Positions 43,966 through 52,713 of a stretch of 64,000 nt of DNA are shown piece by piece. The notes under the pieces are model-generated. The model was not told the origin of the DNA and ran no database searches. It was given only the letters and a program-made list of their open reading frames with translations. The translations under genes were made by a program, and so were the position numbers. The DNA is taken from contig CBDIPJ010000005.1 of assembly GCA_965283655.1 (NCBI GenBank), forward strand, positions 62,001 to 126,000, given 5' to 3'. The stretch comes from UBA6176 sp965283655 (GTDB taxonomy: Bacteria; Verrucomicrobiota; Verrucomicrobiia; Limisphaerales; UBA9464). Positions within the stretch are counted from its first letter, which is position 1, and each line of letters starts with the position of its first letter.

Positions 43966-45786
43966 TCAGTAAGCGACGTGGAGGTTGCCGGGACCGATGT
44001 GGGCTCCGCCGGCGGAGGCGGGGTCATCAGCAACAAGGACAAAGGTGAGGTCGTCGGCGGCGGGAGCGGACCCCTGGAATTCGCGGGCGAGCTTGACGAG
44101 ACCGGCCTCGATGGCGGCGACGGGGGCGCCCTTGAGGCGGGGGCTACCGAACCAGGACTTGAGGCGTTCGAGTCCGAGCAAATCCCCGGCTGGGTTGCGC
44201 GCCTCGATGAGTCCGTCGGTGTACATCAGGAAGCACATGCCCTCGTGGACGGGTTCGGTGTGGTCGGTGAAGACCAGATCCCCGTCGATGCCGAGGGGAG
44301 GACCATCGGCGTCGCCTTCCTTGATGGTGCCGTCGGCATGGCGGACGAGGAGCGGACAATGCCCGGCGGAGGCGATGCGGAGTTCGCGACGTTTCTGGTC
44401 GAGGAACACGACCTGCGCGGTGACGAACATCTCGACGCGGTCGAGGTCGGGGTAAAGGGCGCGGTTCAGCCACGTAAGGAACTCGCCCGGATTCACCGCG
44501 AGGTCGGGTCGGGCGTGGACGTGCGATCGGAAGATGGCGGCGAACATGGCCGCCGGAACGCCCTTGCCCATGACGTCGGCGATGACGAGCAGCAGTCCGC
44601 GGTCGGGCACCAGGACTGCGTCGAAATAGTCGCCGCCCACCTTCGAGGCGCTCTCGCAGAAGCCAGCGAGGCGGAAGCCATCGGGCTCCGGAAGTCGGAC
44701 GGGCAGCAGGGAACGCTGGATGGTGGCGGCGATCTCGAGTTCGCGGGTGACGAGTCGGGTGCGGAGGTGATCCTCCTGGATGCGGGCGTTCCGGAGCTGG
44801 ATGCCAAGGAAGTCCGCGAAGGTATGGATGATGTTGACCTGGCCGGCCGTGAACGGGTGTTGCCGCGTGAAGCGGCCGACGGTGAGGACTCCGACCAGCT
44901 CGGTGTTGACGTAGAGCGGATGGGCGAGGCCGGAAGCGGGGAATCCGAAGAGCGCGAGGGGATCGTCGGGCGGGAAAGGGTTGGCGGCATCGAACCACAT
45001 GTCCTGACGTGAGACCGCTGCGCGGGACTCGATCGAGGAACTGGTCTGAGTGGCCCCCTTCAGCAGCAGGGGAGTGAGGCCGGCGTCGTTGCGCGAGCAG
45101 TGGCTGACCGCGAGATGGGTAACGGACGGATCCGCCAAACGCAGCACGAACCAGTCGGCGGCGACGATCTGGCGGAGTTCGTGCAGCCAACGCTCGGTGA
45201 ACACGGCGTTGATGGAGCCGCGGTTGAGTTCGGCGGTGAACCGGAAGATGGCGGAGAGGCTCTCGTAGGAGGCGGCGAGCTCCTCCGTCATGGTATGGAT
45301 GGTGGTCTCCAGAACCGCCATCTCCACCGACTGCTGCGGATCCGAGCTGGGTGTCGCCTGCGAGGAACGGCGTTTCTTGATGACGAGGACGTTTTCGTCC
45401 CGTCCGCGCAGGTACCGGACGGAATCGGAAAGCGCACGCATCAGGAACAGTCCGCGGCCGCTTTCGGAGAGGGGATCGTCGGGAAGCTGGGGATTGTCCG
45501 GAAGCTCGAAGCCGGGGGTGTGGTCGACCACGACGAGTTCGGCGTCGGAGGGCGTGACCCGCATCCCGAGTTCAACGGGAATGTTGAGCGCCTCGGGCGG
45601 GGTATGTTCGACCGCATTGTTGCCGGCCTCGGCGGTGATCAGCTCCCAGGCGTCGAGGTCCGTGCCATTGAGGCCCTGTTGCTCAAGGAACGCTCGAAGC
45701 TGGCGGGCGGCCTCGCGCACGGCGGCCAGATCACAGGGCACGGCCAGGTTGAGGGATCGGCCGGGAGTGGTGGTGACCGTGGACAC
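43966..45786 (-). CDS. RsbW-like kinase + GAF + PP2C (SpoIIE) phosphatase
   Basis: 606 residues with three parts. About 1-140: HATPase_c_2 anti-sigma-type kinase (ELITAEAGNNAVEHT, DHTPGFELPD, GRGLFLMRALSD). About 190-350: GAF-like sensor. About 375-600: SpoIIE/RsbU PP2C phosphatase with metal-binding aspartates in KVGGDYFD, ADVMGKGVPAAM, MYTDGLIEA and ADDLTFVLV. One protein thus carries both kinase and phosphatase for STAS-domain partners, and two STAS genes lie just upstream in the same operon. The input is unknown. Confidence 0.92.
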   Translation of the reverse strand: MSTVTTTPGRSLNLAVPCDLAAVREAARQLRAFLEQQGLNGTDLDAWELITAEAGNNAVEHTPPEALNIPVELGMRVTPSDAELVVVDHTPGFELPDNPQLPDDPLSESGRGLFLMRALSDSVRYLRGRDENVLVIKKRRSSQATPSSDPQQSVEMAVLETTIHTMTEELAASYESLSAIFRFTAELNRGSINAVFTERWLHELRQIVAADWFVLRLADPSVTHLAVSHCSRNDAGLTPLLLKGATQTSSSIESRAAVSRQDMWFDAANPFPPDDPLALFGFPASGLAHPLYVNTELVGVLTVGRFTRQHPFTAGQVNIIHTFADFLGIQLRNARIQEDHLRTRLVTRELEIAATIQRSLLPVRLPEPDGFRLAGFCESASKVGGDYFDAVLVPDRGLLLVIADVMGKGVPAAMFAAIFRSHVHARPDLAVNPGEFLTWLNRALYPDLDRVEMFVTAQVVFLDQKRRELRIASAGHCPLLVRHADGTIKEGDADGPPLGIDGDLVFTDHTEPVHEGMCFLMYTDGLIEARNPAGDLLGLERLKSWFGSPRLKGAPVAAIEAGLVKLAREFQGSAPAADDLTFVLVADDPASAGGAHIGPGNLHVAY

Positions 45787-45856
45787 GGGAAGGTGGGGCG
45801 AAGTTCGGGAAAGTCGGGTATGGAAGGACGGACGTATTTCCGCCTGGGGTCCGGCG

Positions 45857-46162
45857 TCAGGTTCCGGGCAGGAATTCGAACAGTTGGTCGAGGCGGGTGA
45901 GGCGGAAGAGTTCGATGACCATGGTGTTGGCCCCGATCAGCCGGACGCAGCCACCGCGGGAGGCCACCGACTTGTGGGCGGAGATCAGGGCACCGAGCCC
46001 CTCGCTGTCGATGAAGTTGGCCTGCTTGAGGTCGACTTCAATGAAACGGTGCTCGGGCTTGAGCGTGGCGCGGACGAAGTCACGGAACAGGCCTGCGTTG
46101 GTGGCACCGAGGTTGGTGAAATCGGTGACGGACAGGACCTCGCCGGAGGATTGGGTGCGCAT
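45857..46162 (-). CDS. STAS-domain anti-anti-sigma-type protein (1)
   Basis: 101 residues of the SpoIIAA/RsbV fold, with the phosphorylatable serine in FIDSEGLGALISAHK. It starts 16 bp after the second STAS gene and 70 bp before the kinase/phosphatase protein, which is presumably its (de)phosphorylating partner. Confidence 0.9.
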   Translation of the reverse strand: MRTQSSGEVLSVTDFTNLGATNAGLFRDFVRATLKPEHRFIEVDLKQANFIDSEGLGALISAHKSVASRGGCVRLIGANTMVIELFRLTRLDQLFEFLPGT

Positions 46163-46178
46163 TGGACGGGCTCGTGGG

Positions 46179-46481
46179 TCAGGACTTGGCGATCTCGAAG
46201 ATGCGGTGCATGCGGGTCAGTTCGAGGATCTGGAGGACCTGCGAGGTGGGATTGATGAGGCGGACGATGCCCTGACGTCCGCACAGTGTCTTGTGGATGG
46301 CGATGAGGGCACCCAGTCCGGAGCTGTCGACGAACCGGGTCTGGTTCAGGTCGAGATCCACCTGGGTGTGGCCTCCCTGGAGGGCGGCGCGGACCTGATC
46401 ACGGAACGAGGCGGCATTGGAAGCGTTCAGCTCGGTGAGCCCTTCCACGCGGAGTGTGTTGCCTTGGGATACGAGCGTCAT
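46179..46481 (-). CDS. STAS-domain anti-anti-sigma-type protein (2)
   Basis: 100 residues, SpoIIAA-like, target serine in FVDSSGLGALIAIHK. Only moderately similar to its neighbour, so the pair may have distinct partners. It starts 8 bp after the nucleotidyltransferase-like gene. Confidence 0.9.
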   Translation of the reverse strand: MTLVSQGNTLRVEGLTELNASNAASFRDQVRAALQGGHTQVDLDLNQTRFVDSSGLGALIAIHKTLCGRQGIVRLINPTSQVLQILELTRMHRIFEIAKS

Positions 46482-46489
46482 GGGGATTA

Positions 46490-47740
46490 CTAATGTGAGT
46501 TAAAGAGACGCCCAAACCCGCGCGTCAGCAAGCGCAGGTTTTGGGTCGTGCTGGATTGGACGGCGTAAAAACTGGAGTGGGCGCGCGCCTCGTCGTCGAA
46601 GCGGTCGATGCAGCCTTCGGCATCGGCGAGGGAGATCCATCCGGTGGGAACGGCGAGCCAGAGACGCTCGAATTCGTTGCCGAGCTGTGCGGCCTGATCC
46701 GGCGTCAGGGGACGGTTGCCGACCCAGCAGAAGCTGCCCTTGGCGATTTTCCAGAGCTGGGGCCATCGGCGGAGGCAGGGACCCACTCCGTTGAGGGTGT
46801 GGTATCGGAGGGTGCCGGAAATGGCCTCGGAATTCTGAGGAGCCCGGACAGCGATATGGAGTTCGAAGAGGGGTTGGCCCGAGGCGCGACGGAGCAGGGC
46901 CCACAGCACTACCGGCCAGGTCGCCGCCAGGGCGAGCAGCGCGAGAAATCGACAGACCAACGAACTGGAGCGCGCCGTTCGCGCCCGGGAATCAATGTCG
47001 GCGAGGAGGAACTGGTCGGTGACCTCGGTGAAGCTGCCGTTGGTCCACTTGTACAGGCCGCGTCCCCAGGCCAGCGATTGGTTCAGCTCCGTCAACGAAC
47101 CGACGTACGTTCCGGTTCCCACCAGACTTTGGTGGATGCTGGCGCCGTCATCCACATAGGAACCCTCCTCGACGATGGCGTCGGGCCCGACCTTGGCGAG
47201 GGCGGCAACCCAGGAATTGGCACCGACCCAACACGGAGCGGTCAGGCGTGCGGCGGGATCGATGCGGGAACGGACGTGGACGAACACTCCCGGGGCGAGT
47301 TCGCGCATGCCGACCCGGTCCGCGGCTGCGGCCGGCATGAGATTCTGGAGTTCCGCGAACCAGTCCGCAGGCGTGTTCCACAGCTGGATCGACGAGCCGG
47401 GGACGTGATCGAGGAGCGTGGCGTCGTATGGGGCAGGGAGCCAGTCGGTCTCGGCGGGCGACCGATGCTTGGCGCGGGCTGCGTCGGGCGTGAGTTCGCG
47501 GGTATCGGGCTGGACCTCGACCTGGAGCCCCCACTGTTCACCACGACCGACGTGGGCACGGATTTTCTCGGGTCGGTCTGCGGCCAGGATCACGACCTTG
47601 CGGGCGCCTCGATTGGCGAGGTCCGAGAGCCAGAGGTCCAGAAGGGAGCGGCCGAAGATGGGAACCAGCGCCAGGGGGCAGGTACGGGACAGAAACGCCG
47701 CGGAGGAGCGGTCGGCAGGGCAGATGAGGATGGCTTTCAT
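46490..47740 (-). CDS. Nucleotidyltransferase-like / left-handed-beta-helix / sugar-transferase-tail protein
   Basis: 416 residues. The start (MKAILICPADRSSAAFLSR, then PLALVPIFGRSLLDLWLSDL) resembles sugar-nucleotide pyrophosphorylases. The middle (VHVRSRIDPAARLTAPCWVG, AKVGPDAIVEEGSYVDDGAS) is hexapeptide-repeat beta-helix. After one membrane helix (FLALLALAATWPVVLWAL) the C-terminus resembles the end of polyprenyl-P sugar transferases (PQLWKIAKGSFCWVGNRPLT). The pyrophosphorylase G-x-G-x-R loop is not clear, so activity is uncertain. It is 15 bp after the sugar transferase, pointing to exopolysaccharide. Confidence 0.75.
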   Translation of the reverse strand: MKAILICPADRSSAAFLSRTCPLALVPIFGRSLLDLWLSDLANRGARKVVILAADRPEKIRAHVGRGEQWGLQVEVQPDTRELTPDAARAKHRSPAETDWLPAPYDATLLDHVPGSSIQLWNTPADWFAELQNLMPAAAADRVGMRELAPGVFVHVRSRIDPAARLTAPCWVGANSWVAALAKVGPDAIVEEGSYVDDGASIHQSLVGTGTYVGSLTELNQSLAWGRGLYKWTNGSFTEVTDQFLLADIDSRARTARSSSLVCRFLALLALAATWPVVLWALLRRASGQPLFELHIAVRAPQNSEAISGTLRYHTLNGVGPCLRRWPQLWKIAKGSFCWVGNRPLTPDQAAQLGNEFERLWLAVPTGWISLADAEGCIDRFDDEARAHSSFYAVQSSTTQNLRLLTRGFGRLFNSH

Positions 47741-47755
47741 GTGCGTCCGGTAGGC

Positions 47756-48508
47756 TCACATGCCCTTGCCGAAGAGGATGGCTGGGACGGTTTTGGCCAG
47801 AATCCAGAGGTCGCGCCAGACGCTCTGGCTCTCGATGTAGCGGACATCGAGGGCGACCTGTTCGGGGAAGTCGATCTGGTTGCGGTCGCCGATCTCGAAG
47901 AGGCGCCCCTCGCGTTCGCCGACCTGCCAGAGGCAGGTGATGCCGGGTTTCACGAGGAATCGACGCCGGTCGGCCTGACTGTAGAGGGCGACCTCGCGGG
48001 GAACCGGGGGACGGGGGCCGACGAGGGACATCTCACCCTTCAGGACGTTCCAGAACTGTGGGAGCTCATCGAGGGAGGATTTCCGGATGAAGCGGCCGAC
48101 CTTGGTGATACGGGGGTCGTCCTTCATCTTGAAGGTCACGCCGGAGGCTTTCTCGTTCCTGGCGAGGAGTTCCTTCAGGCGGGCTTCGGCGTCCACGACC
48201 ATCGAGCGGAACTTGAGCATCTTGAACTCGCGTCCGAGGAGTCCGATCCGCGTCTGGCGGAAGAAGACGGGGCCGCCGTCGGATTTGACGATGAGGGCGA
48301 TGGTGGCGAATACGGGCGCGAGAAGGACGAGGGCGCAGATGCTGAGGACGATGTCGAAGAAGCGCTTGAGGAACAGGGTACCGCTGATCACGCCTTTCCA
48401 GGCGAGACGCTTCCACGTCACGTACAGCGTGAGCTGGAAGCGACCCCAGGGGGTTTGCGCGGCCAGCAGACGTTCCATCATTCGTTCACGGATCTCCGGG
48501 TCCGTCAT
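47756..48508 (-). CDS. Bacterial (polyprenyl-phosphate) sugar transferase
   Basis: Initiates exopolysaccharide or O-antigen assembly by moving a sugar-phosphate to undecaprenyl phosphate. 250 residues: a membrane hairpin (RFFDIVLSICALVLLAPVFA), FKMLKFRSMVVDAE, the DE motif in KSSLDELPQFWNVLKGEMSL, VGPRPPVPREV, and PGITCLWQVGER. First gene of the six-gene minus-strand unit. An AAGGAG Shine-Dalgarno precedes it by a typical distance. Which sugar it uses is not known. Confidence 0.92.
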   Translation of the reverse strand: MTDPEIRERMMERLLAAQTPWGRFQLTLYVTWKRLAWKGVISGTLFLKRFFDIVLSICALVLLAPVFATIALIVKSDGGPVFFRQTRIGLLGREFKMLKFRSMVVDAEARLKELLARNEKASGVTFKMKDDPRITKVGRFIRKSSLDELPQFWNVLKGEMSLVGPRPPVPREVALYSQADRRRFLVKPGITCLWQVGEREGRLFEIGDRNQIDFPEQVALDVRYIESQSVWRDLWILAKTVPAILFGKGM

Positions 48509-48599
48509 GTGCGATCAGCTCCTTGTCAAGAAGCCCCCAGCTTATTTGGGTGTAATAGCCAATGCTAGGTATTTGACGGGATTTTCCTGACGTTTGTGG

Positions 48600-48800
48600 T
48601 GAGTGGCCATCGTCGGGTTCACGGATCGCCGCGTGGGGGCACGCGGCCTACAGTCGAGGAGGTGGAAGGCCGGGTGCCCTCACCCGGCGGCCTGGATCTT
48701 GAAGCTCCAATCTGGGCACTTCTTCCACTGCCTTCTGGCGTCGTTCGCTGCACCGCGGATCTGGGAACGGGAGACCGGGAACTGGGAACTCCCCATAAAA
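48600..48800. repeat. Composite intergenic repeat block
   Basis: A GCCGCGTG/CACGCGGC hairpin (48628-48647), a GCCGGGTG/CACCCGGC hairpin (48669-48688), a TTCTGGCGTCGTTCGCTGCA near-palindrome arm and 'AACGGGAGACCGGGAACTGG' words. It separates the divergent EPS/signalling unit from the RDD gene. Confidence 0.75.
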
Positions 48801-48843
48801 CCTGTTGCGGGCGCCGCGTGGGAAGCGTAAGCACCGCCACACT

Positions 48844-49556
48844 TTGAAGGGCGTCGACTACAAGATCATTGGCGCGGATGGCCGGGAGTACATGGCGGCG
48901 ACCCTGGACGAGCTGCGGGCGTGGATCGAGGACGGCCGGGTCGGCCCGGGCACCTTGGTCTGGAGCGGTGAGGAGCAGCGCTGGCAGGCGGCGTCGGCCT
49001 GGCCGGAATTGCGATGGGACCTTCCGTCGGCGCCGCCGGTGATTCCGGTGGTCTCCAAACCGGAACCCCGGTTTCACGATGCCGAGTTTCCGATCCGTGC
49101 GGCGGCCTACATCCTCGACGTGTTCATCGTGGCGGCCCTGTTCAGCCTGATCACGCTGCCGTGGGCGGAGTACTACCGGGAGCTGCAGGAGGCGGCCCTG
49201 AAGGAGTCGGCGAAGGCGGCCCCGGACATCCAGGTGCTGTTGCGGTTCTACAGCCTGTTCCTGAGCACCTTCCTGCCCCTGCGGCTGGCTTATTTCGTCG
49301 GTTTCCACGCCGGGCTGGGAGCCACCCCGGGCAACTGCTTTTCGGATTGCGGGTGGTGCGGGTGGACGGCGTTCCCCTGACCTTCCCGCGGGCGGTGGTC
49401 CGATTTCTGGCGGAGTTGCTGTCGATTGCGGCCATGGGCATCGGGTATCTCGTGGCTCCTCTGCATCCGGAGCGCCGGGCGTTGCACGACCTGATCGCCG
49501 GGACGCGGGTGGTCCGAAAGCCGGTGGACGAAGCGGTGGCGCGGGACGAGGCGTGA
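48844..49556 (+). CDS. GYF_2 + RDD membrane protein, one-base frameshift
   Basis: Residues 1-50: GYF_2 domain (YKIIGADGREYMAATLDELR, GTLVWSGEEQRWQAASAWPE). Then an RDD membrane domain (FPIRAAAYILDVFIVAALFS, LRLAYFVGFHAGLGATPG). The first frame runs into WCGWTAFP and stops at 49380, but the RDD ending continues in the -1 frame as LLFGLRVVRVDGVPLTFPRA and ALHDLIAGTRVV to a stop at 49556. Adding one C beside 49332 gives ATPGQLLFGLRVV and restores a normal protein. The start is probably TTG 48844 (or TTG 48805). Function unknown. Confidence 0.82.
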
Positions 49557-49565
49557 GCCGCGCGC

Positions 49566-49946
49566 TCAGCGGGCGCTCCCGAGCCAGAGGGTGAGGATGG
49601 GCAGAAGGACGCCCAGTCCGAGCGCAAGCCAGACCGGCCATCGGGGTTTGACGGAACGGAAGGCGAGGACGAGCCCGACGATCGTGGCCAGGATCAGCGC
49701 GGCGGACATGCCGTAGACCAACCACTGGAAGAGGGTTGGGGAGGCGAACTTTCCGAGCGTGTTGTCGCGCGGGTAGATCTGGTCGGTGTGGATGACCCGG
49801 AACTTCTGGACCCACGTTTCCGCTTCGGAAGGGGATTTGAGCCGGTCGGGATTCAGGACCTGATACCAGCCCGTTCCGAGGAAGAAGAGCAGCAGCGGGG
49901 CGTAGAGGACGCCGAGGTAGAGGTGGATCCGCCGGAGGAACTTCAT
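49566..49946 (-). CDS. Small membrane protein, PepSY-TM-like
   Basis: 126 residues, three predicted helices: IHLYLGVLYAPLLLFFLGTG (with the 'H-x-x-x-G' opening of PepSY-associated proteins), YGMSAALILATIVGLVLAF and VWLALGLGVLLPILTLWLG. The periplasmic loop holds EAETWVQKFRVIHTDQIYP. It overlaps the stop of the LysM gene by four bases (ATGA), so the two are translated together. Function unknown. Confidence 0.7.
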   Translation of the reverse strand: MKFLRRIHLYLGVLYAPLLLFFLGTGWYQVLNPDRLKSPSEAETWVQKFRVIHTDQIYPRDNTLGKFASPTLFQWLVYGMSAALILATIVGLVLAFRSVKPRWPVWLALGLGVLLPILTLWLGSAR

Positions 49947-50608
49947 TTCACGACCGGGATGCGGAGCTTCTGGCCCTGCCGGAGTTTCTTGGGGTCCTTG
50001 ATGGAAGGGTTGGCCTTGAGCACCTGGGCGAGGCGGACCTTGAGGCCGTGCTCCTTGTTGTAGGCGTCGATGACCGCACTGAGGGTTTCACCTTCGGCCA
50101 ACGTGTGTTCGTAGAACTCGCCCGGAAGCTCCGGGGCGACTGGCGCGGGCTTCTCGGTGGCGGCTGGTTCCTTCGTCGGTGGCTTGTCCGCCTGCGGGCG
50201 GGAACCGGTGTCCACGGGTTTGCTGCGACTGGAGCCTGACGGCGGGGTGGCAACGACCTGGGGAGGCAGGGCCTTGAGCTTTTCAAAGGCGTCCAGGATC
50301 TGCTGCTTGTCGGCGGTACGGTTCTTTTCGACCTCGCGGATCTGGTCCGCGAGCTTGGTGATCTGCTCCTGCGTGGCGTAGTTCCGGGGAGTGTTGACCT
50401 GCGTGCGGAGCCGGTCGTTCTCGGCGCGGAGGCGTCCGACCTCGGTGCGGAGTTCCTGGATGGTGTTGCGATAGGCGTCGAAGGCCTCGTCGTGGGAATT
50501 CACGCGGTCGGCAAGGCGGCGGAAATCTTCGGCATCGATTTCCGCGGCTCGAAGGCCGAGCGGGGCAGCGAAGAGGGACAGACCAAGGAGGAACGGGAGC
50601 GGGCGCAT
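49943..50608 (-). CDS. Secreted coiled-coil LysM protein
   Basis: 221 residues: a signal peptide (LPFLLGLSLFAAPLGLRAAE), a coiled coil (QELRTEVGRLRAENDRLRTQ and ADQIREVEKNRTADKQQILD), a Pro/Lys/Ala-rich linker, and a C-terminal LysM domain (HTLAEGETLSAVIDAYNKEH, DPKKLRQGQKLRIPVVK). It likely binds peptidoglycan in the periplasm. It overlaps the membrane protein gene downstream by four bases. Confidence 0.85.
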   Translation of the reverse strand: MRPLPFLLGLSLFAAPLGLRAAEIDAEDFRRLADRVNSHDEAFDAYRNTIQELRTEVGRLRAENDRLRTQVNTPRNYATQEQITKLADQIREVEKNRTADKQQILDAFEKLKALPPQVVATPPSGSSRSKPVDTGSRPQADKPPTKEPAATEKPAPVAPELPGEFYEHTLAEGETLSAVIDAYNKEHGLKVRLAQVLKANPSIKDPKKLRQGQKLRIPVVK

Positions 50609-50754
50609 TGCCAGACCAAACTAGGAATCGGTTCGGAACGGGGCAAGCGCGGAGCAGAAGGATTCGTGACTCAGGGCAAGGGTGTCGATCCGCGCAGCGA
50701 AGACGGCGGCGAAGAGCAGACATTGGAAACGGCGGACCATGGGGTGAGTGAGAT

Positions 50755-51894
50755 TCAGGATTCGCGCATGGTCTGGGGATCAATCCTCGCCGACCGACAC
50801 CACTGGGCGTAGGCCAGGGGGGAGATTTCGCTGGGCTTGATCTCGCTGCGTCCACCCCAGAAGACGTTCGTGTAAGCGATGGGGATCCCGAGTTCGGCCA
50901 GGTGGGCATCGATGGCGGCCTTGTGGGCGAGGACCGTTGGCTTGTCGGTGCCGTGGGCGACACCCATCACGTTGACATTGCGGAACTCGGGCCCGCCCTC
51001 ACGCCAGTATGCGTGGGTCATGATGTGGTGTCGGCCGACTTCGCGGCCCGCTTCGACCTCGCGTCCGGGAGGAACCGCCCAGTGGAAGAGGGCGTTGAAA
51101 CGGGTCACCCGCTCGCCGGTGGCCAACGGTTTCACGTGCTCCAGGAAAGTACTGAAGCGCCCGATCACCTGCTTTCGGACGAGGCCTTCGGCCACTTCGT
51201 GAAAGGTTCCGATCGAGACGCCTGCTGCCTCGGCCCGCCCTACCCATGGATCCGGAACGAGCTCGTCGGGAGTGAACTCCCGCTTCAGCTCCGTGAGGAC
51301 ACGCCATTCGAGGTCCGTCAGCTGGACAACCTGGACATCGATGGCGTCCGCTGGGACCTCGGCACGGCTGCCTGGTTCCATGCCGCGGCGGCGGACATGG
51401 CCTACACCGAGGGCGAAGAGTTTCCGCGCGGGCATCAGTCGATAGTGTTCCGCGCCAATCTTGTCGGCGAGATACGCTGCGTGCCGGGCGAGGGAGAATC
51501 CCTGGGGCACCTTGAGGGTGGTCCAGAGGCGGTAATTGGCGCCGGGATTGGCTGCATCCGTGGACCGGATCACGACGTGCCCGCTGAAGGGGTCGTGCTG
51601 GAAAAGATGATCGAAGGCGGCATCGAGCCGACCTTCGGGGAGTTGCCAGGCGCACAGGGCACCGTCGGCCAGACTGGTGGCGAGCAGGGTTTGGCGGATG
51701 CGGCGGATCACACCCGCGCACAGCATGGCCCGAAGCCGTTCCAGAACGGTGGCGGCCGGGAGGTCGGCCTCGCGGGCGATGCTCAGGAACGGATCCCGTT
51801 GATAACCAATGATTCGATCCTCGCTGACCGCGAGGATCTGCGCGTTGATCGGATCGGACGTCGCGAGGGGGACGGATTCGACGGAGGCGGCCAT
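50755..51894 (-). CDS. Double Lrp/AsnC-type protein, siroheme decarboxylase (AhbAB/NirDL)-like
   Basis: 379 residues. Two similar halves, each with an AsnC-type winged helix followed by an RAM/ferredoxin-like domain: first RDPFLSIAREADLPAATVLE, RRIRQTLLATSL; second LTDLEWRVLTELKREFTPDE, VRKQVIGRFSTFLEHVKPLA, HHIMTHAYWREGGPEFRNVN. The arrangement is that of fused AhbA-AhbB (NirD-NirL) siroheme decarboxylases, used in haem d1 or alternative haem synthesis; a true transcription factor is the alternative. No other haem d1 genes are visible. It is divergent from the NusG-like gene, 110 bp away. Confidence 0.65.
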   Translation of the reverse strand: MAASVESVPLATSDPINAQILAVSEDRIIGYQRDPFLSIAREADLPAATVLERLRAMLCAGVIRRIRQTLLATSLADGALCAWQLPEGRLDAAFDHLFQHDPFSGHVVIRSTDAANPGANYRLWTTLKVPQGFSLARHAAYLADKIGAEHYRLMPARKLFALGVGHVRRRGMEPGSRAEVPADAIDVQVVQLTDLEWRVLTELKREFTPDELVPDPWVGRAEAAGVSIGTFHEVAEGLVRKQVIGRFSTFLEHVKPLATGERVTRFNALFHWAVPPGREVEAGREVGRHHIMTHAYWREGGPEFRNVNVMGVAHGTDKPTVLAHKAAIDAHLAELGIPIAYTNVFWGGRSEIKPSEISPLAYAQWCRSARIDPQTMRES

Positions 51895-52004
51895 TCGGGG
51901 AGGTTGGTGGACGGTGTGGTGGAGGGAAACGGGAAAATTGCGTCTTGCGGGGTGGGTGGGTGGGAGCTAGGGACGCCGGCCTGACGTTGAATGCGGCGGC
52001 CAAC

Positions 52005-52508
52005 ATGCAGGACCGATCCGTGGCGCCACCTTCCTGGCTGGTGGTCCACACGTTGTCCCGTGCCGAGAAGAAGTTGGCGGAATGGGCGCGGAGGGAGGGT
52101 TTCCACGTGGAATTGCCCACTTACGGCTCGGTGAAACGCTACCGGGGCAAGGTGGTCCGCTTCGAGAAGGTGCTCTTCCCGGGATACATCTTCGTGCGGG
52201 CGGAGGCCCGCGACGGAGCTCGGATCCAGCAGAACCGGCATACGGCCCGGGTGTTGGTGCCGCCGGACATGGGGGAATTCGACCGCCAGCTCCGTGAGAT
52301 CCTCTCGGTGATTGACGCCGGGTTGGAGATCGGGCCGGTCAGTGGGATCCGGGTGGGGACACGGGTGAGGATCTCCAGCGGACCTCTGCGGGGAATGGAA
52401 GGATTGGTCGAGAGGTTGGAGGCTCCGCTGAGCGTGGTTCTGCGCCTGGACTTCATTTCGGAGGCGGCGGCGGTGCGTCTGGAAACCGCTGATGTGGAGG
52501 TGGTCTGA
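52005..52508 (+). CDS. NusG-family specialised transcription factor (RfaH/UpxY-like)
   Basis: 167 residues: an NGN domain (WLVVHTLSRAEKKLAEWARR, SVKRYRGKVVRFEKVLFPGY, IFVRAEARDG) and a C-terminal KOW domain (GTRVRISSGPLRGMEGLVER). The lone position, short length and FPGYIFV motif fit specialised NusG paralogues that assist long operons such as polysaccharide loci, rather than housekeeping NusG, which would sit with secE/rplK. ATG 52005 is the family start; earlier in-frame residues are unrelated. Confidence 0.85.
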   Translation: MQDRSVAPPSWLVVHTLSRAEKKLAEWARREGFHVELPTYGSVKRYRGKVVRFEKVLFPGYIFVRAEARDGARIQQNRHTARVLVPPDMGEFDRQLREILSVIDAGLEIGPVSGIRVGTRVRISSGPLRGMEGLVERLEAPLSVVLRLDFISEAAAVRLETADVEVV

Positions 52509-52713
52509 ATGGGAGAGTTACCCACTCCGCAGGGAAGTGGCGGGCGTTTGTGGCAGCCCGAGGGCAAAGAATAGTTGGTGGGATGAACTTTCTCGGTTTG
52601 GCAGAATAGCCATCAGAGGGTATTCCTCTGGCGTTCTTTGAGCGCCCAATAGGGGTGTGGCGGGAGGTACCGCCGCACAAAAGGGAGGGCAGAAACCCCG
52701 ATCGAACATTGCA
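52509..52713 (+). promoter_or_regulatory. Leader region of the secreted protease gene with hairpins
   Basis: About 200 bp without a gene. It holds a CAGAGG/CCTCTG hairpin (52614-52630) and a GTGGCGG/CCGCCGCAC stem nearer the start, then AAGGGAGGG, a plausible ribosome site region. Could be a structured 5' UTR. It does not match a riboswitch I know. Confidence 0.35.
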
